Assembly: GCF_000208745.1 (NCBI RefSeq)
Contig: NC_030850.1
Coordinates: 7,095,464 to 7,159,463, forward strand
DNA length: 64,000 nt
Reading direction: 5' to 3'
Source of the DNA: Theobroma cacao
Lineage: Eukaryota > Streptophyta > Magnoliopsida > Malvales > Malvaceae
The notes under the pieces were generated by a model. The model saw only the letters and a list, made by a program, of their open reading frames with translations. It was not told where the DNA came from and searched no databases. Shown in pieces: positions 27,676 through 43,837 of the stretch. Position numbers and translations under genes: made by a program. Every line of letters begins with the position of its first letter. Positions within the stretch are counted from its first letter, which is position 1.

Positions 27676-29002
27676 TACTGCACATGGATAATAGGAAAAG
27701 CAACCCAAAATGAATGGCAGGGTTCATGGGTTATTTCTATTTTGAGATGTTCCGAAAAGTTTGGTTTTATAATTCAGATATAGAGGTAGTTAAGAGGTCT
27801 TTCTCTAAATCTTTTCCTGAAATACAAGTGTTTTACCTTCCAACCTTATTCTTATATACCTATTCACATATATTTTTTTCTCTTGTACCTATTCATGTAC
27901 ATCTTGTACCTACTCACATATAGTTTCTTCTTTTGTATCTGTTCACGTATACTTCTTCTCTATTACCTTTTACTTGAGAATAAGTCTTATTATATCCGAT
28001 TACAATAACAGTTACTCACATTAAAGCTTTTCATAATAATGTAATTTATGAAGCACATTAAAGCTTATTCTTTAGTAACAGTCACTTTTAGCACTATATA
28101 TAGAGCCTTATAATTCATTTAGGAGCTCTCCCTCCCTAGAGCTAGCATATCCTCCTCTAAAGAGTGTCTCTCTCTAAATTCTCTATCTAATTCTCTTTTC
28201 TTTCACTTGCCACTACAATCGATACTTCAGGAATTGCTCTGATCTTCCTCTTTGCAGCCTCTGACACATCTTTTTACTAGTTTACAACGCTTCCTCTCTT
28301 TATCATAAGAACTCCCTTTACACTTAAGCAAGGTTAACCAAAATCCAAAAGCATGTTGAAACCTTCAATCTGGTGCCTGTACTTCTGATACACACTATTC
28401 TAGTATAAAACTTCCATTAATAGCTAGGTTCAACCGCCATACATCGGACATCCTGCTAGTGCTACATGTTACCACTTACCATTGAATCAAATACAAAGAC
28501 AAGGGTTCAATCTTTCAAGGATTCAAGCAATAAAACAATCACGCATAGGTTCTTAATTATTCCTATGCTGAGCTAATATATAAAGCACCCTACTAAGTTG
28601 AAATTGAGTTGTCTTAATGAAATTAAAGAATACACAACCACTCGCATATGGCAATGCAATCATATATCAAAAGCCACAGCTTCCTACTGAGCTAAAACAA
28701 AAGGAAAAAGCCTCAAGTCCCTACCGCTGGATTTACATTCATTAAACAAGTGGTTTTAGATCTCAAGGCACTGCAGAATCAGATGAAGAAAAATAGACCA
28801 AAAGACTTTAACAAAAATACCAAACAATTTTATTTATATAGACTTGGAAACATGAGCATTATTTTGTTATGTACAGTATTTAAGACTCAAACCAGATAAT
28901 GAGACTTTTTCTTTTTCACAATATTTCCAACAACAATGACGTTTTATCTTTTAATTTGTCTTTCAGAGATAGACTTTTGACACTGACAGATTAGATCCTA
29001 TT

Positions 29003-32381
<3,379 letters not shown>

Positions 32382-32473
32382 TTTCCGTCAACGTTTCTTT
32401 GATTTCCTTCAACTGATTCTCTGTCCTACGTTTACCCTTTTGAGTTGTGAATATCTTCAACAACTGGTGTTGG

Positions 32474-32481
32474 TATTTATA
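32474..32481 (-). promoter_or_regulatory. TATA box of ADH copy A
   Basis: TATAAATA on the minus strand, 93-100 bases before the ATG. It is the same sequence as in copy B. Confidence 0.7.
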
Positions 32482-32526
32482 GTAAGGCGGTAGCATGTTG
32501 CAAATAATTAATCGTAAGAAAAGGCA

Positions 32527-32550
32527 AAACCATTCACTGAAACCGCTGTT
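32527..32550 (-). promoter_or_regulatory. Candidate anaerobic response element, ADH copy A
   Basis: On the plus strand AAACCA (32527-32532) and AAACCGCTGTT (32540-32550) lie about 46-76 bases upstream of the TATA box. The same pair occurs at 38838-38862 upstream of copy B. AAACCA is the GT-type motif of plant anaerobic response elements. Function is inferred from conservation between the two promoters. Confidence 0.5.
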
Positions 32551-33321
32551 GTTTTGTCTCAAATCTTCACTCGTTGAACAAATGTGAAAATGCTGCAAAC
32601 CCATGGCGCCCTTTTGGTGTGTTGTTGTTAATTTGAATGTGTTTTGCTTCTGTTTCATGGTTCCTGTTTCCTGTTTCTGGTTTCTTACAACTTGTCTTGT
32701 CGCTGACTTTTTCATGGTAGGAATCTGGTTCAGTTGAGTTCCCCTTAAGAGATGTGGTCTTCCAATTAGTTCTTGACAGTTGGGACATTCCTAACATGGG
32801 GCAATGTTACGGGCTCCCAAGTCCCCAGTTGCCAAGTCATGGGCATATTCCCACTTACCCTTATTTTAGCTAGAACCCACAGGACGATGCACTCATGTAA
32901 TTGTCAACTCTGTAATTCCATTAACAAAGTTTAGGATGGATTTGTTCTTTTAACTTCCATCGGGGCCTATCTGAAATTTTAAATTTCAGATATTAATTTT
33001 TTATAATTTATATCTAAAATTTAAATTTAATTTTAAAGTATAAAATATTAATTTTTAGTTTTTTTATTTAGCTTTGCCACTTCAGTATTTTTAATTTTTT
33101 TTCTTTTCCTTCTTTTAAATCTTTCAAGTTTTGGAGACAAAGTCAATATAATGTAACGTCGATTTGGTACTCCATGTAATCTGGTCAGGCCAAGGAACAT
33201 CATATTCGGCGCTTCATGTGGCCGGCGACGGTGCCATCACTGCCGCCCTCCGATGGTGGAAAGAATTTAGAGAAAAAAAAAAAAGCAAAGAGGTAGAAGA
33301 TGGATAGAGAGAAAAAAATTT

Positions 33322-35052
33322 GTGAAAAATATAAGAGTAAATTTTGAATTTATAAGAGGATATCTTTGTGTTTTGGAGGAGGATTATGCGCTAGCGAAGC
33401 GAGCTATGAAGATCTATGATCAAGAAGCTAAGGCTAAGGCTGTTCCTAATTATGAAAAGCTCGGCATGTATGAGATTTACATCGCCCGTGCAGCTGAAAT
33501 TTTTGGTGTTCCAAAAACAAGAGAAATTTATGAGCAGGCAATAGAGTCTGGTCTTCCAGATAAAGATGTGAAGACAATGTGTTTGAAATACGCAGAGTTA
33601 GAAAAGAGCTTAGGAGAAATTGATCGTGCTCGTGGAATATATGTATTTGCATCTCAGTTCGCAGATCCACACTCTGGTGCTGATTTTTGGGATAAATGGC
33701 AAGAGTTTGAGGCCCAACATGGAAATGAAGATACCTTCACAGCACATTTTGTTCACGGAATGAAATAGAATAGTTATTACGTGGAAATAGAATGAGGTGA
33801 GAATAGAATAAGTATTATGTAGTTTGGTATGATAGATCGGAATAGAGTAGGAATAATTGTTATGACTTATTACAGTGTTTGGTTTGTAACAATAGCTTTA
33901 GAATAAGAAAGGAATAGAAAATAAAAAGATAAAAATATCCTTTNATTTATAATTATTAAAATATTAATAATTAATAGTTTAAATATCAATATTTTAATAC
34001 AATTTAATTATTAATATTTTAATTAAAATATTTTTTAAATATTAATAATTGGTAATTTATTAAAAATATTAATAATTTTTATTTTTATTTATACTCATTA
34101 AAAATTAAATATATTAATAATTTAATAAATAAAACATTAATAGTTTAAAATATTAAATATTTAATATGGCTTTTAACCTATTTCACAGAATTTTTATTCC
34201 TGCGGAATTGCTATTCCGTATTTCAATTTTGTACAAAACAAAGGAATGGAAAATGACCGGGAATAGAGGGAGAATAGCATAGCTATTCCCCGTACCAAAC
34301 GTGCCATCAGAGAAATGTTGCAGATTAGACGGAGTGTTTCTGCAAGTTATAGCCAGGTAAGCTCGTTGTTCTTTTCTATTTTTACTTTCAGAGAACATAA
34401 AAGCATAAGTTAAAAGACAATTGGTGTCCGGTATTTAGTTCCTCTGCTTTCAGAAATGACACTTGTTTGCGCAAATGGAGATAGTAGGTTTGTCACTGTT
34501 AATAACTATTGGAATATTGATGGAAATAAGTAATGCCATGCATTATGCATTTAGGATAAATGACCAAAGTTTTCAATTGCTGCTGACTACTGAGTTCTTC
34601 ACATTGTCATCAGTTATGTCCCTAGAGTAAAATGACGTAACACCTGTACTAGTTGTGTTCGTTATATGTCAGCTATCATCTAAGGACTCGATTTGGTTCA
34701 TTTCTTCTACTGCTGCTGGCTACCTTGAGAGGAAGCCGTTTGTGTTACGTCAGGATATTGGTGTAAATCTATAGATGTTTCCGAGTTAACATGTGCTGAC
34801 ATATCAATTACATGTATTAGTATCTGATTTCATACCTGGTTCTTGCATAACCGTGAATGCTCAAGTTGAGACTTGCAATTTCTGAACTCCAGATTTTAAT
34901 TCTCATTATTTCTCTTCTTCCAGGCACATGAAGTTCCATCTGCCATGTTTGGTCTTACTCTGAAGAGGGAAGACTGTGACGAGGATGGGGCACTTGAGCG
35001 AAAAAGGCAGAAGCGAGCTTTAACTCCAGAGTCAGGTCTCTTTCAGCTTTAA
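33322..35052 (+). pseudogene. SYF1: SYF1 (pre-mRNA splicing factor, HAT repeats) 3' gene fragment, interrupted by a MITE
   Basis: About 33370-33738 encodes HAT repeats typical of SYF1/XAB2: LAKRAMKIYDQEAKAK, YEIYIARAAEIFGVPKTREI, YEQAIESGLPDKDVKTMCLK, FWDKWQEFEAQHGNEDTF. The frame then runs into a 567-bp MITE and stops. It resumes at 34310-34356 with REMLQIRRSVSASYSQ and a GTAAGC donor. After an acceptor at 34923 comes HEVPSAMFGLTLKRED, then GALERKRQKR, as at the SYF1 C-terminus. The family's segment after SYSQ (HFILPEY onward) is absent between these exons. The 5' three quarters of the gene are missing and no promoter or ATG is seen, so this is a dead fragment. One N lies at 33945 within the MITE. 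Confidence 0.85.
33740..34306. mobile_element. MITE inserted in the SYF1 fragment
   Basis: 567 bp between direct copies of TCA (33737-33739 and 34307-34309). The termini CAGCACATTTTG and CGTTTGGTACGG (complement of the right end) are imperfect inverted repeats. The internal arms repeat GGAATAG/CTATTCC. Removing the element and one TCA restores the SYF1 codons DTF-REM exactly, so both borders are firm. The 3-bp target duplication and TTTGGTACGGGGAATAG terminus fit the PIF/Harbinger (Tourist) group. Confidence 0.8.
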
Positions 35053-36062
35053 AGTTATTAAAAAAATTATACAACAGTGATGAGTTTCCCAGTTCCCATT
35101 TGCGGTTTAGAATACTTTATCACAGTTGATTTTGAAGATGCACATTACACTGTAACATATCATTGTTTTATGTATAACTATATTAAAATGAAGAGTTATA
35201 AGATGCACATAAACATTGAAATCTTGATACTTTAAAAAGGTTATTAGTACCAAATTTCTTTGGGATTTTTAACGATGGATTCGAATATTCAGTGGGTATT
35301 GACCCTTAGATACGAGCAAGGTTTGAGTATTGCAATTATATACTATTATTGGATTCTTATTAACTAAGTTTTTGAGCTCAAGTTTAGCTCCAAGCTCCAT
35401 CCCTAAACTTTCTCTTTTGCTGTGGGCTTCAGCCCTTTTTCCATAGTAGGTCCAAACAACTGGAGCTTCCTTTGTTCTTCGGCCGTCTTCACAAACATAC
35501 ACGAGAACAGACATGACCTGACAATGGGATATTTTAGGTGAGAATTTAATTGGATCATTTAGAATAAAGCTGCACCATGTAACAGAATTTGTTGCAGCCA
35601 GTACAGCAAAAATGTTAAGCAGACTTGGGTCCAACAATTCTTCTTAGATACAATCTAGTTGGCAATGAGAGAAGCATTTCTTTATGCACAAAGGTCTCTA
35701 TATCCTACACAATGTGCTACCCTTCTCTATCTGAATCGTTGCCGGAGGCATCATGTTCTGCAATATTTGTTGAAGCAAGTAAATCTCTTTGTACCATAGC
35801 TATTGATCAATTAAAAATTATAACGTCTTATCAAAGAAAGCTTAGTTTCCAGTTCGCATATCTGAAGTGAAAGCACCATTAGAGAGAGACGATACAGAAC
35901 ACATTCATCCATGCAACAAGTATGGCATTCTTCATGTACAATGCATAAAAATCAAAAAGACATTTTCTTTCATCACGAAGCTCAACACAAGTCTGGGATC
36001 CTTCTATCAAAGTAAAAAACAGATGATTGCTAAATACAGATTAACTTGGACTTCATTCTGCT
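35053..36062. other. Intergenic
   Basis: No gene recognised. It contains the 3' flank of ADH copy B. Confidence 0.5.
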
Positions 36063-38709
<2,647 letters not shown>

Positions 38710-38797
38710 ATTTTCTTTGAAACTAGTAATGGGTTTTTGAGTTTCTTTAGGAATTTGACTAACTGTTTATGCTTGAGACTGGCCTGGTTTGAGAGGG

Positions 38798-38805
38798 TAT
38801 TTATA
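38798..38805 (-). promoter_or_regulatory. TATA box of ADH copy B
   Basis: TATAAATA on the minus strand, 89-96 bases before the ATG. Confidence 0.7.
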
Positions 38806-38837
38806 AGTTGAGATGGCAGAAGGTGTTAGAAGGTAAA

Positions 38838-38862
38838 AAACCAGCAAACGTAAACCGCTGTT
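38838..38862 (-). promoter_or_regulatory. Candidate anaerobic response element, ADH copy B
   Basis: AAACCA (38838-38843) and AAACCGCTGTT (38852-38862), read on the plus strand, about 33-64 bases beyond the TATA box. The arrangement matches copy A. Confidence 0.5.
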
Positions 38863-41800
38863 TTCTTCCTTGGAATTTTGTGTGTAGTGGCTGCAAGGCA
38901 ACCAAACGGCGCCTTTGTATTGTCCTCTTTCCCACTTTCCACAGACGTCTGGTATTGTCCCTTCCCTAACTCTTTTTTAATTAGTATTTAGGAGGTGGAC
39001 TTTAGCTATGCTACAAAAGAACTTTACATTTTATATGGCCAGTTGGCAACTGGGTAACATTTCAAACCTTGTATGTGTCAGTGTGTCAGTTTGACGCCCT
39101 ATATTCTTCCTATTACTTCCCGACACGTGGTTCAAACGCTGTCAGCAGATTTGGATTTTAGGCGCCGTTAACCGAACCAGCCCTCGGACTCTCCTGTCAC
39201 GGCTGACGAAAGCCTTTGTTTTTTAGTTGTAGCACATATGAACCAAGACAAGGCAAATCTCATATTGTAACGGTCGGAATTAGTTTAGTTTGTATATGTT
39301 TCTCTATAAGAGTTACGTTTATAGATAATATTTACATTGCAGTCAAATAATTATTATTGTTATTTTATTTAATCAAATAAATTTACTAAACTCGCGCTTC
39401 TTTCTTGTTATTAAAATAATACTTCATTTTGATGATTCAATTAATATTTATGAAAATTATTAATAAAGTTAGATATTGATTTGAAATAACATAGATGAAA
39501 TGTGAAAATTTTGATATTAAATTACATATCTTTTGATATTTTTGTAAAATATAAAGATAAATTATAAAAGTTATTTTAAAAAATAAAATATTAAATTATA
39601 ATTTTTTTATAAATATCATCTTAACCAATAATAATAATATGCGCCTGCTAACATTTCTATAATAAAATTAAGATTATCATCGAAAAGAAAATACTAATAA
39701 AAAAAGTACTGAGTCATTTTCCCTTTAACTAATAAATATGTTATATTTTAATTTTAGGTGACAATATACATATATATATATATACATATATAAAGTAATT
39801 TAAGGTGAACTTTGTTTTTAGAAAAATACAAGTAGGTGGCAACCAATTACATATATTCAGGTATTACCTAATTGGAAAAGGTTTATCGAGAAACTAATGA
39901 ATCAGGCAGCCATAGTTTTATATTGGAATGAGGTGTTTCAACTTTCAAGCTACCAATTAATGTCCTAATTTATTATTATGTCCTTGTACTTTACTTGAAT
40001 CGAATCTCCAGCAAGTTTAACAGGGCTAGTAAAATGGAGGATTAATCCAAATTGGCAACATAATTAATGTCCTTTTCAAGAATTTTGTATACTTATAAGG
40101 TAATAATAATAATAAGCACATTTGAAAATTTTTATTTAGAGCTATTATTTTATCAAATAAATAAATAAATAATTTTAGCATTTTTAAAACTATTTTTAAT
40201 ATGTCTTTACTTACCATAATAGAAATATATATGCGATTCAAAAAAACTGGCGAATTTAGAGCTGAATTTTAGGTGGTGGCGTGGTGTGTGTGGCTACCAG
40301 TGGAGTGTATTGTAGCTGATGTGGTGCGGTGAGACGAGTTAATCGTGTTAGGACATGTGGGAGATGATTCCCAACAAAATGTCTGGTAAGAAATTTAACT
40401 TCATCAAAAGTCCAAAAAGACAAGCCTCAAAAGGAAAGGCATGAATAGCCACCTCGTTTGCTGTACTGCCAATCTGGTTCAAAACAGCATTCCATCTTTA
40501 GAATGCCACTTTCACAATTGCAGCTCTTTCCCAACCAACATCAAGGGCCTCTACAATTATGAGTTATGAATGGGCAAATGGCTTACTATCTTATATACCT
40601 GTTTTTGAATTTTAATTAAAAATGTAAGGTAGGTAAGAGGATTGTTACATAGTCCGTTAAGAGTATATTTTTAAAAAATAATAAATTAATATGATAAATG
40701 AAAACTATGTGATCGTATTTTAATCTCGCTTATAAAATATATATAAAAATCTATATAACCTTGTGTCATTAATTATACTCACATGATCACAAAAATAATT
40801 TTTTTAAAAGAAAATCTGAATAGACGGTACACATATTACAGACAATACCATCTACCTTAATTTTTCCCTCTTCAAACTAATGTATATTTGTTAATTACTT
40901 GTTGATGCTTTAATTTACATAATAATTACTCTTCACATGTCGGTAATCAAGGGAATGCAGAGATAACCAGCGCCGCTGGTGGTATTCGAAATCAAGGGCT
41001 GGTCAAGCCCTGGGGCCTTGCAGTTAATTGGATATGTAGTGACAGTTTGAGTGCTGGAAACTGAATTTATTTAGTCAAATGCTTAGAAAGGGAGATGATA
41101 TTGACCCCTGGTCTGGGTAGGAATTTACGCTAAGGTTACAGATTGTGACGCCTGCGTAGTGTAGATAAATCCAAGGCTAAGGGCTGCATTTTGTGTACAG
41201 GGAATTGTTTTTGTAAAAGCAGGTTGCCATGGGATGATCCTGGGACATGCGGGCTATGTCATGTTGCTGCAATAAGTATCATCCCAGATGCAACCTGGAA
41301 AAGATTGGTTAGTTTAGAGTTTGTAGCGGCACTTAGGCGACGACCACCTCCCTCTGCGCCGTACGCTGCTCCATTTCTACCAATATGGCTAGTTTTTGTA
41401 ATGATTTATTCAATAATGAAAATTTGATATTAGCCGTTAAAAAAAATTACTTGTTATGTTTATGTTGGGATTATGTTACTTTTATTATACTAAAATGGTG
41501 TTCGTAGTTAGGTTACGAAAAAATTTACGAAAAATATAAATTATGTTGGAGTGGATTTTAATTTGATATTTTTAAAAGAGTTTGTAGGAAAAATTATATT
41601 ATATTAGTCAACTGCATGAATGTAAAATTTTTGCTAGTAGAGGAAAAAATAAACTAGTATTAATTAAAAATAATTATTTGTTTTGGTTTCAATCACTAAA
41701 AGTTGCTCCTAAATATATGGTTTTAAAATAGTACTTAACAAAAGAAGATAATAATTTTGTTAAATATTCAATAATTTTTTTCAATTAAAAATATATTGTT

Positions 41801-43581
41801 TAAACAAAATGAATAACATTTGTGATTTGAAGGATTCCATTTTTGTTAGATGATATATATCAACTTTGTAGATGTAGGATTTATACTTAACTAAATGTTA
41901 AGAGAATACAAACTGTTATACAATTGTCAGCTATGTCTAACTATGGTGACAGTTTGCTCTTCTGTCATATACATTTGTTTCCATTTTTTTAGTTTTTGTT
42001 GTTGTGTTATATTGTATTACTGAACTACATGAATGTATGATTTTTGTTGGTAAAAGAAAAGATAAATTGGTATTGATTGAAGATAATTATTTGCTTTGAT
42101 TTCAATTATCGAAAACTTGCATCTACATATATGATTATAAAACAATATTTATCCAAAGAAGACAATAATCCTATCAAATATTGTTAGATGTATAATAAAA
42201 TATTAAAAAATGAGAGAGTGTATAACTTATACTATTGGCAGATTAAGATAAATAGTTATAGAATATAGGACAATCGTATATGTAAAGATCCTATCAATAT
42301 AAAATAGTTACTAATTTCTAGTAGTATTTATTTTTTATATATAAAATGAATGGTTAAAGGTTGTCAAATTTAATTAATTTGTTTATTCAATGATGACTAT
42401 GTGTTATGTATATTGAAAAATAAGTAGACATTCTTGATTTTTTTATTTTATATAATAAATTGAATGGATATTTATTAGAATTTAAACATTTATGTATAAA
42501 AGAGATGGTTAAATACTATAGATTCATGTTCATACAGAATAAAAGGATATAGACAGAAAATAATATTAAATGAATCTATTCTCTAAGCATTAAAAATTAA
42601 AAATTATTATTTTCAAGTATTTTTTACTAAAATAAATGAAAGTAAAAAAAAAAACTCTTCAAATGTAAAAGATAACGACATAGTTTTGACATAAGGTGTA
42701 TAAAAAAAATTAATTCAATTGAGAATGACAACCAACTAATCAGTTATCCTACTTAAAATAGTACTTATTCAAAAAAGACAATAATTCTATCAAAGATTGT
42801 TAGATGTATAATAAAATATTAAAAAAAGATAGAGTATATGGCCTCTACTATTAGCAGATTAAGATAAACAATTGTAGAATATAAGATAACAGTATAATGA
42901 AAAGATCCTATTAATATAAAATAGTTACTAATTTCTTGTAATGTCTTTATGTATAAAATGAATGATTAAAGATTGTCAAATTTAGTTGATTTGCTTGTTC
43001 AATGATGATTGTGTGCTATGCATATTGAGAAATGAGTAGACGTTCTTGATTGTTTTTATTTTGTTCAAAGAACTGAATGGATGCTTATTAGAATTTACAC
43101 ATTCATATATAAAAGAGATGTCTAAATATTATAGATTCAGATCCATGCAGATTAAGAGGATATAGATAAAAAAATAATATATTACAATTGATAAATATTA
43201 AATAAATCTATCTTTTAAGTATTAAAAGTTAAAAATTATTATTTTCAAGTAATTTTTACTGAAATAAATAAAAAATAAAAACAAAAAAACTCTTCAAATG
43301 TCAAAAACAACGTAATTTTAACATAAAGTCCAAAAAAAATTAATGCAATTGAGAATGACAAATATCAATTAATTGACTCAATTAATTATCTTATTTTTAT
43401 ATATATTATAAATATATATATGTATTTATGTAATGTATATATATATTCTTATATATATATATATATATATTTAAAATTACAGACGCAGTTTGAATTTTTA
43501 AATTAGATGTTACTTTCAAACAAACAGTCATGTTAAAGTAATCATTGAAGCAGCAAACTTGGCCCTTCTTCGAAAGAAAAA
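38863..43581. other. Intergenic, about 4.7 kb
   Basis: ADH copy B upstream region, then AT-rich DNA. At 40930-41440 there is a more GC-rich stretch with a 78-codon Cys-containing frame (41191-41427) that I do not recognise. From 42150 to 43390 there are two direct copies of a 616-630 bp unit. (AT)n lies at 43434-43472. No gene is supported. Confidence 0.55.
42150..43390. repeat. Direct repeat, unit about 616-630 bp
   Basis: TTGTTAGATGTATAATAAAA occurs at 42181 and 42797 (offset 616). GAGAATGACA occurs at 42721 and 43351 (offset 630). Much of the sequence between is shared, for example ATATAAAATAGTTACTAATT and the TCAATGATGA stretch. A further weak copy of its start lies near 41690-41770. The two units lie head to tail. 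Confidence 0.8.
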
Positions 43582-43704
43582 ATGAAAAACTTTGGTTTGA
43601 ACATATTGGAAGCTCTATACACTACATCAATATTTTCACAAGAACCAAAAGAAAAAAAGTCTTTCAATATTCCCAATGTTGATCAACGAGGATCCTTCAC
43701 CAAG
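43582..43704 (+). other. Possible orphan first exon, unrecognised
   Basis: An ATG opens 41 codons (MKNFGLNILEALYTTSIF..GSFTK) ending at a perfect donor CCAAG|GTAAGT. Base composition is coding-like compared with the AT-rich surroundings. No continuing exon is found before the SPT5-like gene begins on the other strand. It may be a gene fragment; the product is unknown. Confidence 0.35.
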
Positions 43705-43837
43705 GTAAGTATAAATAAAATCATAGAAATATTAGGCAACAATCAGTTGTCATTATAGTATCCTGCCATCTTTGCAAAGCATTTTACATAATTTTTTTGA
43801 GATCCATTATCTACTTCAAGCCACATCGCTCTTCATC

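Larger units (their letters stand above)
25825..29002. other. Intergenic, AT-rich, with short tandem repeats and possible LTR-like DNA
   Basis: No intact gene. It holds GC-rich 35-bp repeats at 26099-26200 and about four decayed 35-bp repeats at about 27529-27675. A TATA-like CACTATATATAGAGCC near 28095 is followed by a CT-rich transcribed-looking stretch to about 28380. The last part resembles the U3-R-U5 of a solo LTR, but I found no terminal TG/CA pair or target duplication. Confidence 0.45.
32382..33320. other. ADH copy A promoter and intergenic
   Basis: Leader and promoter of ADH copy A (TATA at 32474-32481, AAACCGCTGTT at 32540-32550), then AT-rich DNA up to the SYF1 fragment on the other strand. 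No additional gene. Confidence 0.6.

Noticed and set aside
27440..28400. Possible solo LTR with a TATA box and CT-rich leader
   Set aside because: No TG..CA ends, primer-binding site or 5-bp target duplication could be fixed, so it was not listed as an element.
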